A DNA stretch of 64,000 bases from an uncultured Fidelibacterota bacterium. Its GTDB lineage: Bacteria; Fidelibacterota; Marinisomatia; Marinisomatales; Marinisomataceae. Made by a program: the position numbers and the translations under genes. The stretch is from the NCBI GenBank assembly GCA_902578385.1, contig CACHCR010000002.1, forward strand, positions 62,001 to 126,000, written 5' to 3'. Within the stretch, counting starts at the first letter, position 1, and every line of letters starts with the position of its first letter. Below the pieces are notes generated by a model. It was not told where the DNA came from, did not search any database, and worked only from the letters and a program-made list of their open reading frames with translations. This document shows positions 19,760 to 32,500 of this stretch, one piece after another.

Positions 19760-21023
19760 AATAATAAATTATTTAATTGATGCTATCGGAGGAGTCCTTT
19801 TTTATTTTGGACAAACAAAATTAAGAACTGCACTAACTCTTATGGGTATTACTGTAGGAGTTTCTTCTATTATTGCAATTATGACTGTTTTAGAAACTTT
19901 TGAACAGTCTACTGAATCTCTTGTTTCAGATATGAAAACAAATATTTTTTACATTACAAAAGATAATCCTGTTCAAGTACAATTTGGTAATGATGCAGGG
20001 TGGGGTAGGCAAAAAATACCGAGAATCACGTGGGACGAGTATGAACAACTAAAACGAAATCTTACCTTAACAACAAACATGGCTGCTACAACAGCTGAAG
20101 AACCTAGCGATAGAACAATATCTGTTGGAAAAGAAGAGTTAAAAAGTAGGCTATCAAGTTTTTGGGGTTCTGATGGTGACGTTTTATCTGTTTCTAAATA
20201 TGATATTCTTGATGGAAGAAATATGCAAGATGTAGATATTGAAAATGCTAGCCGAGTTGCTATTGTAGGATACTACATTAAAGAACAGCTTTTTCCGTAT
20301 TCTAACCCAGTGGGTCAAAGTATAGAGATTGATAATATTCCATTTGAGATAATTGCCTTAACTGAACCTAAAGGTGAATTATTAGGGCAAAACATGGACG
20401 CTATGATAGGTATTCCTATAAGTACATATATAAAATACTTTGGAGGTAAAGGATGGAGGGGAAGACCTGATCTTCAACTTATTTTAGAAGCTGAATCAAT
20501 GGATGCTTTAGAAGATGCAACTGATGAAGCCATTGGAGTTTTTAGAGCTATAAGAAAAATTGCTCCAGGCGAACCAAATAATTTTTATATCGCGACCAAT
20601 GATCAATTGATGGATACTTTTGGAAGTTTTACATCATCATTAAAAATCTTTGTTGGTTTGGTTGCAGGTATTTCTTTAATAGTTGCTGGAATTGGTATTG
20701 CTAACATCATGCTTGTATCTTTAACTGAAAGAATTAAAGAAATTGGAATTAGAAAAGCATTGGGGGCAAGAAGAATAGATATTTTTTTGCAATTCTTGAT
20801 TGAGGCAGTACTCATTTCCGTTCTTGGTGGAATTGTAGGAATTATTTTAGGGTTATCATTCGGGAATGTTGTAGCAACATTTCTTGATCAAGATCCTGTT
20901 ATTCCTTATGAATGGGTTTTTTATAGTTTACAAATTTGTGCTTCTATGGGAATAATATTTGGTTTATATCCTGCAATCAGAGCCTCAAAATTGAATCCAA
21001 TTGACTCAATGAGATACGACTAA
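19752..21023 (+). CDS. ABC transporter permease (MacB/FtsX fold), second of a tandem pair
   Basis: VSLTERIKEIGIRKALGARR, ITVGVSSIIAIMTV; tandem paralogue of preceding gene. Confidence 0.92.
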   Translation: MNRIINYLIDAIGGVLFYFGQTKLRTALTLMGITVGVSSIIAIMTVLETFEQSTESLVSDMKTNIFYITKDNPVQVQFGNDAGWGRQKIPRITWDEYEQLKRNLTLTTNMAATTAEEPSDRTISVGKEELKSRLSSFWGSDGDVLSVSKYDILDGRNMQDVDIENASRVAIVGYYIKEQLFPYSNPVGQSIEIDNIPFEIIALTEPKGELLGQNMDAMIGIPISTYIKYFGGKGWRGRPDLQLILEAESMDALEDATDEAIGVFRAIRKIAPGEPNNFYIATNDQLMDTFGSFTSSLKIFVGLVAGISLIVAGIGIANIMLVSLTERIKEIGIRKALGARRIDIFLQFLIEAVLISVLGGIVGIILGLSFGNVVATFLDQDPVIPYEWVFYSLQICASMGIIFGLYPAIRASKLNPIDSMRYD

Positions 21024-21083
21024 ATTTCATAGCCTTTTTCTTGCTGTAATGTTTCTAATCATCTAAATTGTCAAAAATAATTT

Positions 21084-21391
21084 ATGTCTAAAAAAAATAA
21101 AATTTCAGCACAAGAAGTTAAAAAAATCGCAGAATTATCGAGGCTGTCCTTATCGAGCGATGAGTTAAAAAAACGAACAGAAGATATGAATAATATTCTC
21201 AATTATATGGACACTTTAAATGAGATTGATACTGAAGATGTTGAAGAGCTGTATAATGTTCATGATATGAATAATTCACTAAGGGAAGATAGTTTTGATA
21301 CTTCTTTAGATAAAAAAGATGTTTTAAAAAATAGCCCTAACTCTAATAATGACTATATAGAAGTTCCACTTACTGTTAAAAAGGAAAGCCA

Positions 21392-21395
<4 letters not shown>
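21084..21395 (+). CDS. gatC: Asp-tRNA(Asn)/Glu-tRNA(Gln) amidotransferase subunit C
   Basis: ISAQEVKKIAELSRLSLSSDEL...LNEIDTEDVEE...LREDSFD typical of GatC. Confidence 0.9.
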
Positions 21396-23672
<2,277 letters not shown>

Positions 23673-23674
23673 AA

Positions 23675-24496
23675 ATGAATAAAGTCATATTAGATAAAGT
23701 TACATTTGGTGATAATTCTATACCATTGATCGGTGGTCCATGTGTTATTGAAAGTAGAGATCATTGTTTGGGAATGGCTGAAAAAATCACTGAAATTACT
23801 ACAAAATTAAATATTCCATTTATCTTCAAAAGCTCATTTGATAAAGCAAATAGAACATCTATATCATCTTTTAGAGGAAATGGTTTAGATGATGGACTTA
23901 AAATTCTAGAGGAGATTAAAAGAACATTTAATATTCCAATAACAACAGATATACATCTTCCTGAGCATGCACAGGCAGTTAGTGAAGTTGTTGATATTAT
24001 TCAAATCCCAGCATTTCTTTGTAGACAAACTGATTTATTAATTGCAGCTGCTAAAACTGGTAAAGTAGTAAATGTTAAAAAAGGACAATTTTTATCTCCC
24101 TATAAGGTTGAAAATATCATTAATAAATTAGAAGAAAATGGAAATAAGAATATCTTAATTACAGAGAGAGGAAATACCTTCGGCTTTGATAGCTTAGTTA
24201 CTGATTTAAGATCAATCCCAATTATGAAAAAATTTGGTTATCCAGTTGTATTTGATGCAACACATAGTGCTCAAATTCCTGGAAATCATGAAAATAATAC
24301 TGGCGGGAATAGAGAGTATATCCCATCACAAACTTTTGCAGCAGTATCAGCTGGAGCAGATGGAATTTTTATGGAAGTGCATGATAACGTAGATAGTGCA
24401 TTAAGTGATGCGAGTACTCAATGGCCCATAGAAAAATTAGAAAATACTCTTCAGTCTATTCTTGCTTTTAGAAAAACATATTTAAATCATGGATAA
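23675..24496 (+). CDS. kdsA: 3-deoxy-8-phosphooctulonate synthase
   Basis: IGGPCVIESRDHCLGMA, FKSSFDKANRTS, DIIQIPAFLCRQTDLL. Confidence 0.97.
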   Translation: MNKVILDKVTFGDNSIPLIGGPCVIESRDHCLGMAEKITEITTKLNIPFIFKSSFDKANRTSISSFRGNGLDDGLKILEEIKRTFNIPITTDIHLPEHAQAVSEVVDIIQIPAFLCRQTDLLIAAAKTGKVVNVKKGQFLSPYKVENIINKLEENGNKNILITERGNTFGFDSLVTDLRSIPIMKKFGYPVVFDATHSAQIPGNHENNTGGNREYIPSQTFAAVSAGADGIFMEVHDNVDSALSDASTQWPIEKLENTLQSILAFRKTYLNHG

Positions 24497-25031
24497 AAAA
24501 TTAAAAAAACAACTTTCTGAAATTAAGCTATTGATATGCGATATTGATGGAGTTTTAACTGATGGTTCTTTTATTAAAAGTACTTCAGGTGATGAGTTGA
24601 GATCTTTCAATGCTCTCGATGGTGTTGGTTTTGTAATGTTAAGACTATTAAATCTACATATTAAAACTGCATGGATAACTGGTAGAGAATCACTAACAAC
24701 AACTCAAAGAGCTGAAGAATTACAAATTGATGATGTATATAACGGAGTTATTAGAAAAATTGATGCATATGATGAATTAAAGAAAAAATATAATCTATCT
24801 GATCATGAAATATGTTTTATAGGAGACGATATTATTGATATTCCAATTTTAGAAAAAGTAGGATTTGCTGTATCAGTACCAAATGCTCCAAAGTATATAT
24901 CTAATTATTCACATTACGTTACTTCGCTTGAAGGAGGTAAAGGGGCGGTAAGAGAAGTCATTGATTTATTGATTGAATCAAGAGGAGATTTTACTTCAAA
25001 ATTAGATGAACTACTTAATGAACTTAGATGA
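24489..25031 (+). CDS. kdsC: 3-deoxy-manno-octulosonate-8-phosphatase (HAD IIIC family)
   Basis: LLICDIDGVLTDGSF HAD motif I, TGRES, GDDIIDIPIL. Confidence 0.93.
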   Translation: MDKKLKKQLSEIKLLICDIDGVLTDGSFIKSTSGDELRSFNALDGVGFVMLRLLNLHIKTAWITGRESLTTTQRAEELQIDDVYNGVIRKIDAYDELKKKYNLSDHEICFIGDDIIDIPILEKVGFAVSVPNAPKYISNYSHYVTSLEGGKGAVREVIDLLIESRGDFTSKLDELLNELR

Positions 25032-25558
25032 TTATTAACTTTAATAAAATATTCTCAATTTATTTAATTCTAATTTTATTTTCATGTTCAAAAAGTGAAT
25101 TAAGTGATAATCTTGCAAAAGATGTACATGATCAATTATCAACAAATGTTGAAATTACACTTACAAAAAAAGGGAATATTACTGCAAAAATTAAATCAGA
25201 AATTCTAAAGAAAAATAATCAATCTCTTCAGCTAGAATTATATAATAACGTTAATGTCAATTTGTTTGATGAAAGTTTTCAGCAAAAATCTTTAATAAAA
25301 TCCGAATCAGCGATGGTTAATGAAAAAGAAAATAAAATAAAAGCCTATGGAAATGTTGAGGTTATTTCAGATGATGGTAAAGTTTTAAAAACAGATTCTT
25401 TATCTTGGGATAACAACTCTGACAGAATTTATACCAATGCAAACCTAGAGTTTATTACTTCAAATACAGATACTTTATATGGTACTGGTTTTGAATCCAA
25501 TATTGATCTAACCGATTGGAATATTTTAAAACCTAAAGGTAGTATTAAAAATGACTAG
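25028..25558 (+). CDS. lptC: LPS export system periplasmic protein LptC
   Basis: Lipoprotein-like N-terminus (FSCS), KSESAMVNEKENKIKAYGNVEVISDDGKVLKTDSLSWD; between kdsC and lptB. Confidence 0.8.
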   Translation: MIINFNKIFSIYLILILFSCSKSELSDNLAKDVHDQLSTNVEITLTKKGNITAKIKSEILKKNNQSLQLELYNNVNVNLFDESFQQKSLIKSESAMVNEKENKIKAYGNVEVISDDGKVLKTDSLSWDNNSDRIYTNANLEFITSNTDTLYGTGFESNIDLTDWNILKPKGSIKND

Positions 25559-26282
25559 AGTTCTTCAAGCTAAAAATCTCGTAAAGAGATATGGAGATTT
25601 TTATGCAGTTAATGATATTGATTTAAATTTGCATAAAGGTGAAGTAGTTGGACTTTTAGGACCAAATGGTGCTGGTAAAACCACAACATTTTATATGATA
25701 ACAGGTATGATAAGACCCTCATCTGGCAGAATAATTTTTGGTGATGAAGATATAACAAAATCTCCAATGTATAAAAGAGCGCGTATGGGTATTGGATATT
25801 TAGCTCAAGAACCATCAATTTTTGGGAAATTAAGTGTTGAAGATAATCTTAAAATTGTTCTTGAAACCATTATTCCTGACAAAGATGAGCAGGATGAATT
25901 AATTAACCAATTATTAACTGAATTTAATATTTCTCATATAAGAGATAATCTTGGAGCTGGCTTGTCTGGCGGTGAAAGAAGAAGAGTTGAAATATGTCGT
26001 ACATTAGCACTAAAACCTGACTTTGTTTTACTGGATGAACCATTTGCAGGTGTTGATCCTATTGCAGTGGAAGATATCCAACAAATGATTATTTCACTTA
26101 AAAAACAAAAAATAGGAGTTTTAATTACAGACCATAATGTTAGGGAGACCCTATCAATCACTGATAGATCGTATTTGTTATATGGTGGTAAGATTTTAAA
26201 ATCTGGGAATGCTCAGACTCTTGCCAATGATGAAGAAGTCAGAAGAATATATTTGGGTAAAAATTTTAAATTGGATCAATGA
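25551..26282 (+). CDS. lptB: LPS export ABC transporter ATP-binding protein LptB
   Basis: LGPNGAGKTTTFYMITGMIRPSSGRI, ARMGIGYLAQEPSIF, LSGGERRRVEICRTLA. Confidence 0.96.
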   Translation: MTRVLQAKNLVKRYGDFYAVNDIDLNLHKGEVVGLLGPNGAGKTTTFYMITGMIRPSSGRIIFGDEDITKSPMYKRARMGIGYLAQEPSIFGKLSVEDNLKIVLETIIPDKDEQDELINQLLTEFNISHIRDNLGAGLSGGERRRVEICRTLALKPDFVLLDEPFAGVDPIAVEDIQQMIISLKKQKIGVLITDHNVRETLSITDRSYLLYGGKILKSGNAQTLANDEEVRRIYLGKNFKLDQ

Positions 26283-27565
26283 GTAAATTTTCTACAAAGC
26301 TCAAACAAAAACAATCTATAGTTCCTCAGCAAATTATAAAATCAAGATTACTTGAGCTATCTATAGATGAGTTAGAAAAAGATTTAGAAACCGAAATTCA
26401 GATTAATCCTGTTTTAGAAGAAAGGAACATAGAAGAATCAAAATCAGGAACTCATACAGATCCATTTCCTGATCAAAGTAGTTATGAATTATTTCTAGCT
26501 AATATTCCTGCAAGCATAGACATAAGCGATGAGCTAACATCGCAAATTGATACATCTGATTTGGATGATAAATCAAAAGCAGTAGCCAAAGAGATTATCT
26601 ATAATTTGGATAAAAATGGATTCTTAGATATTGAACTTGAATTAATTGCAGATAATCATGGATTAGATATTAATGATATAGATAAAATAAGAAGAAAAGT
26701 GATGCAGCTTGTTCCTTCCGGAGTTGGAAGTAAAGACCTGCAAGAATATCTTATATATCAAATTGGAGATTCAAGTACTTTAGCTAATGAAATAGTGCAA
26801 GATTATTTTGATGAATTCTTAAATCAAGAAACAAATACAATAAAAGAAAAAATCAAGTGTAGTAACGAAGAGTTGGAAAATGCTCTCTTATTTATCTCAG
26901 AGCAAAATTTTTCTCCTATCTTAGATAATGATTTGGGGAATGAAAATGTTATCCCTGATGCAATAGTCAAACAAAAAGATAATCAATGGTTAATTTTAAT
27001 TAATGATAGATTCCTAAATAAATATCAGATTTCTCAAGATTATTTTGAGGCTGCAATGAATTCTAACTCATCCAAAGAAGAAAAAACATTTTTAAAGAAT
27101 CATATTAGTAATGCACAAAACATTTTAGATACATTAGACTATAGATCTAATGTTCTTAAAAGTGTAATAGAGCAAATTTTATTAGCGCAGGGAGATTATT
27201 TGATTGGCAAATCAGATTTTTTAAATCCACTTAAATTGGAGGATATTGCAAAGGTTATTGATAAAGATATTTCCAGTGTAAGTAGAATTATAAAAAATAA
27301 ATTTATTGATTCTCCTCTTGGATTAATTAGCTTAAAGAGTTTATTTTCAAATGCCCTTATTAAAAAATCTGGAGAAGTTACTTCATCAAACGAACTCAAA
27401 AAAACTATAAGTAATTTGATTGATGAAGAGGATAAAAAAAATCCACTTTCAGATTCAGATTTAGTGGATAAATTAAAAGAAAATGACTTCCTAGTTGCTC
27501 GAAGAACAGTCGCAAAATATAGAAAATTATTAAACATTAAAAATGCAAATCAAAGGAAAGAATAA
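26279..27565 (+). CDS. rpoN: RNA polymerase sigma-54 factor
   Basis: N-terminal LKQKQSIVPQQIIKSRLLELS activator domain, C-terminal LKENDFLVARRTVAKYRKLLNI RpoN box. Confidence 0.95.
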   Translation: MSKFSTKLKQKQSIVPQQIIKSRLLELSIDELEKDLETEIQINPVLEERNIEESKSGTHTDPFPDQSSYELFLANIPASIDISDELTSQIDTSDLDDKSKAVAKEIIYNLDKNGFLDIELELIADNHGLDINDIDKIRRKVMQLVPSGVGSKDLQEYLIYQIGDSSTLANEIVQDYFDEFLNQETNTIKEKIKCSNEELENALLFISEQNFSPILDNDLGNENVIPDAIVKQKDNQWLILINDRFLNKYQISQDYFEAAMNSNSSKEEKTFLKNHISNAQNILDTLDYRSNVLKSVIEQILLAQGDYLIGKSDFLNPLKLEDIAKVIDKDISSVSRIIKNKFIDSPLGLISLKSLFSNALIKKSGEVTSSNELKKTISNLIDEEDKKNPLSDSDLVDKLKENDFLVARRTVAKYRKLLNIKNANQRKE

Positions 27566-28506
27566 TGAGTGTAAGACACTGTATAAAAGTTGATGACTTT
27601 AGTTCGAATGAAATTTTAGACTTATTTCAACTTGCATCAGAATTAAAATCAAAATATCGCAGTAAAGAAAGTTATCAACCTTTTAAAGATAGATCCATGG
27701 CAATGATTTTTGCTAAACCATCTGCAAGAACTAGAGTTTCTTTTGAAACAGGTTTTGCTTGGATGGGTGGACATGCAATTTATTTGGCACCACAAGATAT
27801 TGGTTTAGGTACTAGAGAAAGCGCTTCAGACTTAGCACAACTTTTTAGTAGATATAATGATATGATTATGGCAAGAGTTTTTAGCCATAGCGATATGCTC
27901 GAATTTGAAAAGCATGCAACTGTTCCTGTTATCAACGGATTAACTGATTATAATCATCCTTGCCAGATTCTTACGGATATGTTTACAATTTGGGAACAGA
28001 AGAAAGATAGTTTTCAAGATTTAAAGATTGTTTATGTTGGCGATGGTAATAATATTGTTAATTCATGGATCAGGCTTGCTTCAATTTTACCTTTTGAGTT
28101 TACATGTGTTTGTCCTGAAGGATATGAGCCAGATAAAGACACAATATCTTATGCCAAATCTAAAAACTTATCTACAATCAATATTTCACATAATCCTGAA
28201 GATGGCGTGAAAGATGCAGATGTAATTTATACAGATGTATGGGCATCAATGGGTCAAAAAGAAGAGATTGATGAAAGAATCAAAATATTTTCTCCTTTAC
28301 AGGTTAATAAAGAATTGGTGAAGCATGCTAAAGATAATTATATGTTTATGCATTGTTTACCAGCAGAGAGAGGTAGAGAAGTTACAGATGAAGTAATTGA
28401 TTCTTCTAATTCAGTAGTATTCGAGCAAGCAGAAAATAGATTGCATACTCAGAATGCTATTATGGTTACTCTTTCAGATAAATTATCGCCTTGGAATAGA
28501 TTTTGA
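27565..28506 (+). CDS. argF: Ornithine carbamoyltransferase
   Basis: KPSARTRVSFETG, HPCQILTDMFT, MHCLPAERGREV. Confidence 0.95.
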   Translation: MSVRHCIKVDDFSSNEILDLFQLASELKSKYRSKESYQPFKDRSMAMIFAKPSARTRVSFETGFAWMGGHAIYLAPQDIGLGTRESASDLAQLFSRYNDMIMARVFSHSDMLEFEKHATVPVINGLTDYNHPCQILTDMFTIWEQKKDSFQDLKIVYVGDGNNIVNSWIRLASILPFEFTCVCPEGYEPDKDTISYAKSKNLSTINISHNPEDGVKDADVIYTDVWASMGQKEEIDERIKIFSPLQVNKELVKHAKDNYMFMHCLPAERGREVTDEVIDSSNSVVFEQAENRLHTQNAIMVTLSDKLSPWNRF

Positions 28507-28760
28507 AGTGGATTGAAATAGTTGATAGAAAAGACGGTCATACTCTAAGAGTTATAAATCTTAGCTACGTAACTAGCATTGATTTTGAGTTTGTACATCG
28601 TAAAAAACCAAAACTTTCTAAAGAAATTATTGTAACAATCTCTGATTGTAATAATGAAACTCAAAATTATTATTTTGGACCTAATTCAAATCATATTTGG
28701 TCAAACGATAAATTAATTCAACATAAGTTGGATAAATGTCTTGAATTTCTTAATAAGTGA
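28503..28760 (+). CDS. Hypothetical protein (85 aa)
   Basis: ORF with TTG start overlapping argF stop; no family recognised. Confidence 0.55.
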   Translation: MKWIEIVDRKDGHTLRVINLSYVTSIDFEFVHRKKPKLSKEIIVTISDCNNETQNYYFGPNSNHIWSNDKLIQHKLDKCLEFLNK

Positions 28761-28766
28761 ATTAAT

Positions 28767-29498
28767 CTATAATCTTTTGACAGAAATAGATTCACCGTCA
28801 TATTTAGCATAGTTAAAATCTTCTTCAGAACAATCATCAAGAATAATTAATTGCTTTTCGTTATCAATAAAATTAAATGAATGATGGTAGTGACCCATAA
28901 TAACTATATCGCATCCTTGATTCCATTTTGACTTTGCATAATTAATCAATTCTGCATGAATATTATCTAATTTTTCCTGGTTCACTATGTGAGAGTCTTT
29001 TCTTTCATATGAAATTTTCTTTGCAATGTTTAAAGCAAGCTTCTTTGGTAATAATGAGTAGAAAAACCTAAAAATTCTGCTTCTTAAAATTAATTTTAAT
29101 ATCCTATATCCTCTATCCCATGATAAGATGCCATCGCCATGAGTGACATATATTTTCTTTTGACCAATAGATAAAGTTTGATCAGTTAAGAATGTTTGAT
29201 TTGTTAGAGAGCGAAACTGACTTCCAATCCAATAATCATGATTACCTGCAATAAAATAAATTTCAATTCCTTTATCTCTAATTTGTTTAAGTACTAAAAA
29301 AACTTCTTCAAAATAATTGGGATTATTTTTTTTGTATTCAAAGTAATAATCAAAAAAATCACCCATAATAAATACGCTTCCACTGTTATATTCGATTGAA
29401 TCTAAAAATTCCTTCATTTTTTTTATTTTTTTTTCATTTGATGGTGAGGAAACAGGAGAGAAATGATTATCTCCAAAAAAATAGATTGGTAATTGCAT
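28767..29498 (-). CDS. Metallophosphoesterase, UDP-2,3-diacylglucosamine hydrolase (LpxH)-like
   Basis: GDNHF, GDFFDYYF, AGNHDYW, THGDG, GHYHH calcineurin-like motifs. Confidence 0.85.
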   Translation of the reverse strand: MQLPIYFFGDNHFSPVSSPSNEKKIKKMKEFLDSIEYNSGSVFIMGDFFDYYFEYKKNNPNYFEEVFLVLKQIRDKGIEIYFIAGNHDYWIGSQFRSLTNQTFLTDQTLSIGQKKIYVTHGDGILSWDRGYRILKLILRSRIFRFFYSLLPKKLALNIAKKISYERKDSHIVNQEKLDNIHAELINYAKSKWNQGCDIVIMGHYHHSFNFIDNEKQLIILDDCSEEDFNYAKYDGESISVKRL

Positions 29499-29591
29499 TT
29501 AAAAACTTAATCTTTTATAAAAATTGCATCAATGAATTAATAATTTAAATTTTTTGTTTTAAATTATACTATCTTTGACAATAAAAATTAT

Positions 29592-32500
29592 TTGAAACAT
29601 AATCAAATTTTTAACTTATATAACCATATGCGCATTGTACTAATTATACTATTATTTATTAATCAATTATTCTCTCAGAGTTTTGGACAAAATAAAGTTC
29701 AATATGATTCTTTTGATTGGGATTATATTGTTAGTCCTAATACAAATGTATACTATTACGGAGATAACTATGATCTTGCTATCTTTACGTCAAAAGTAGC
29801 TGAAAAATCTATAGAGCAAATTGGTAAACACTTAAGATGGAGAAGTAGTACACCAATAAAGATAATAGTTTATACCTCTCATAATGATTTCCAACAAACT
29901 AATGTTGTAAATGTATATATGTCTGAAGGTATTGGTGGTGTAACTGAATTGTACAAGAATAGAATTGTTATTCCTTTTGAAGGATCATATGAGCAATTTG
30001 AACACGTAATACATCACGAATTAGTTCACGCTGCTATTAACCAATTAGTTTATGGTGGAAATGCTCAAGGTTTGATTAGTGGAAGAATTAGAGTCCAAGT
30101 TCCTTTATGGGCAAATGAAGGTTTAGCTGAATACCTTTCAGTTGATTGGGATACAAATTCAGATATGGTATTAAGAGACTTAGCTATTGAAGATAATTTA
30201 CCTTCAATTCCAGAGCTTAATTATTCAATATTAGCATATAAAGGCGGACAATCTGTTTGGCAATATATCACTCAAAAATATGGAAGAGAAAAAGTTGGAG
30301 AGATTTTTCAGGAAATGAAAAGAGCTCAGGATGATGAGCGTGGTTTTGAAAGTGCCCTAGGAGTAGATTATGAAAAATTAACTGAAGATTGGCAGGATTT
30401 TGTTAAAAGAGAGTACTGGCCTGACTTAGTTAATAGAGAGAATTTTGATGATTTTTCAACAAAAATTACCGATAGATCTCAATCAAGAAATTTTTACAAT
30501 GTTAGTCCAGCATTTTCACCTGATGGTAATACAATTGCATATTTTTCAGATCAAGATGGTTATATGGATTTAATCCTTTATGAAGTGGATTCTGAAAAAC
30601 AAAAACGAAGGCTAATTAGAGGTAATACCACCCCAGATTTTGAGGAGTTAAAATGGTTACAGCCAGGAATTTCATGGTCACCTGATGGAGAATCCATTTC
30701 TTTTGCTTCTAAAAGTGGAGAACAAGATTCAATTATCATTGTAGATGTTAAATCTGGAAAATATAAAAAAATTCCAATTGATTTGGATGGTGTATTTACC
30801 ACCTCATGGCATCCATCAAAAGAAATCATAGCCTTTATGGGTCATAAAGATGATTCAAGTGATATTTATGTTATTGATCTTAACTCAAAAGAAGTTACTA
30901 ATGTAACCAATGATATTTTTTCTGAATCATCACCAAGCTGGTCTTCAAATGGAGAAGTAATATATTTTACCTCAGACAGAGGGAATAGTTTGCAAGCTGA
31001 AAATATGTTTGAAATTGACTTTTCTCAAACTGATATTTTTCAGTATAGTTTTTTAACAAATAAAATTACCCAATTAACAGATACTGAATTTAATGAAAAC
31101 TATCCAGTTGCAAGTTTAGATGGCAATTTATTTTATACTTCGGACTACAATGGTATTACAAATATTTTTAAACATAATCTCTCTAATAATGAATCCTATC
31201 CAATTACAAATGTTATTACAGGTGTTCAACAAATTGACTTAGATGGTAGTAATAATTTAGTTTTTTCAGGATTTAAAGAAAGAGGGTGGGATTTATATTT
31301 AATGAATAATTTGGATATGGCTTCTGAAAAAGAAATTAAGCCCACAAAGTTTTTTGATAGCAAAGGAGAAAATAATGATTTTGAAGATTTGAGATCATTT
31401 ACTTCAACTAAAAAAACCACAATTCAGGAAGATTATTCTAAATATATTTTTGCAAGAAATTATCAATATAGAAACAGTAAAAAAGAAGTTAATGAAGAAG
31501 TTGAAGTTGATTCTTTACGATTTCAAGATGATTATATAGCGAGAAAATATCAAACTGATTTCTCTGTTGATTATATAGCTACATCTGCAACAATTGATAA
31601 TCTTTTTGGAACCAGAGGTGTCGCAAATTTATCATGGAGCGATGTCATGGGCGATCATCGTATAAATATAGGAACTAACCTCGTTTTAGATTTAAATAAT
31701 AGCGATCTAGTTGTTCAATATGCGTATTTAAAAAATCGGACTAATTATTATACTACGCTTTTTCAGCAAGCAAACACTTTTGGTTTAGGCTATAATTTGA
31801 CATATGATTTTATTGGACAATTAAGAGACTATGGAATAGGATTTTTTGGTCAATATCCTTTTTCTAAATTTACTAGACTTGATTTTGGAGCCACAATTAG
31901 AAATGTTGATTATGAAATTAAGCAATTTGATATTTTTACTTATCAAACCACTACTAATTATAAAGAAAATTTAAAAGCAGTTGTCCCAATGACAAGTTTT
32001 GTTTTTGATAATTCTACAAATGGCTACACTGGACCTGTTGATGGATTCAAGCAGTATTTAACATTTCAATTTAGTCCAGACATAGGCACTAATTCTATCC
32101 CATTTCAAACTCTAAAGTTTGATATGAGAAAGTATTATAAAATTAGTAGAAATTATAGCTTAGCAGCTAGATTGATGTTGGGTAAAAGTGTTGGAGACAA
32201 GCCTCAAAAATTCTTTTTGGGTGGAAATTCGCAAATGATGATTTTCTCAGATACGCAAACCGAAGGTAGAGATGATTCAGGATTCTATGCGCAAAGGGTT
32301 TTGGATTATGATAATACAAGTATTCTAGAAGATGTATACTTTAGTGAATATGTTTTTCCGTTAAGAGGTGCTAGATATAGAGAAAGAGTTGGCGAGAATG
32401 TAGCAGTAGCTAATTTTGAATTTAGATTCCCATTTGTTAACTATGTTGATGTTAGTTTTCCCGCAAGAATAAGATTTGGTAATATTTTTGGTCATTTATT

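Noticed and set aside
29570-29577. TATCTTTG, matching the Bacteroidota -7 element TAnnTTTG
   Set aside because: The nearest upstream TTTG (29553-29556) is only 13 bp away, shorter than the usual spacing; not supported as a promoter.
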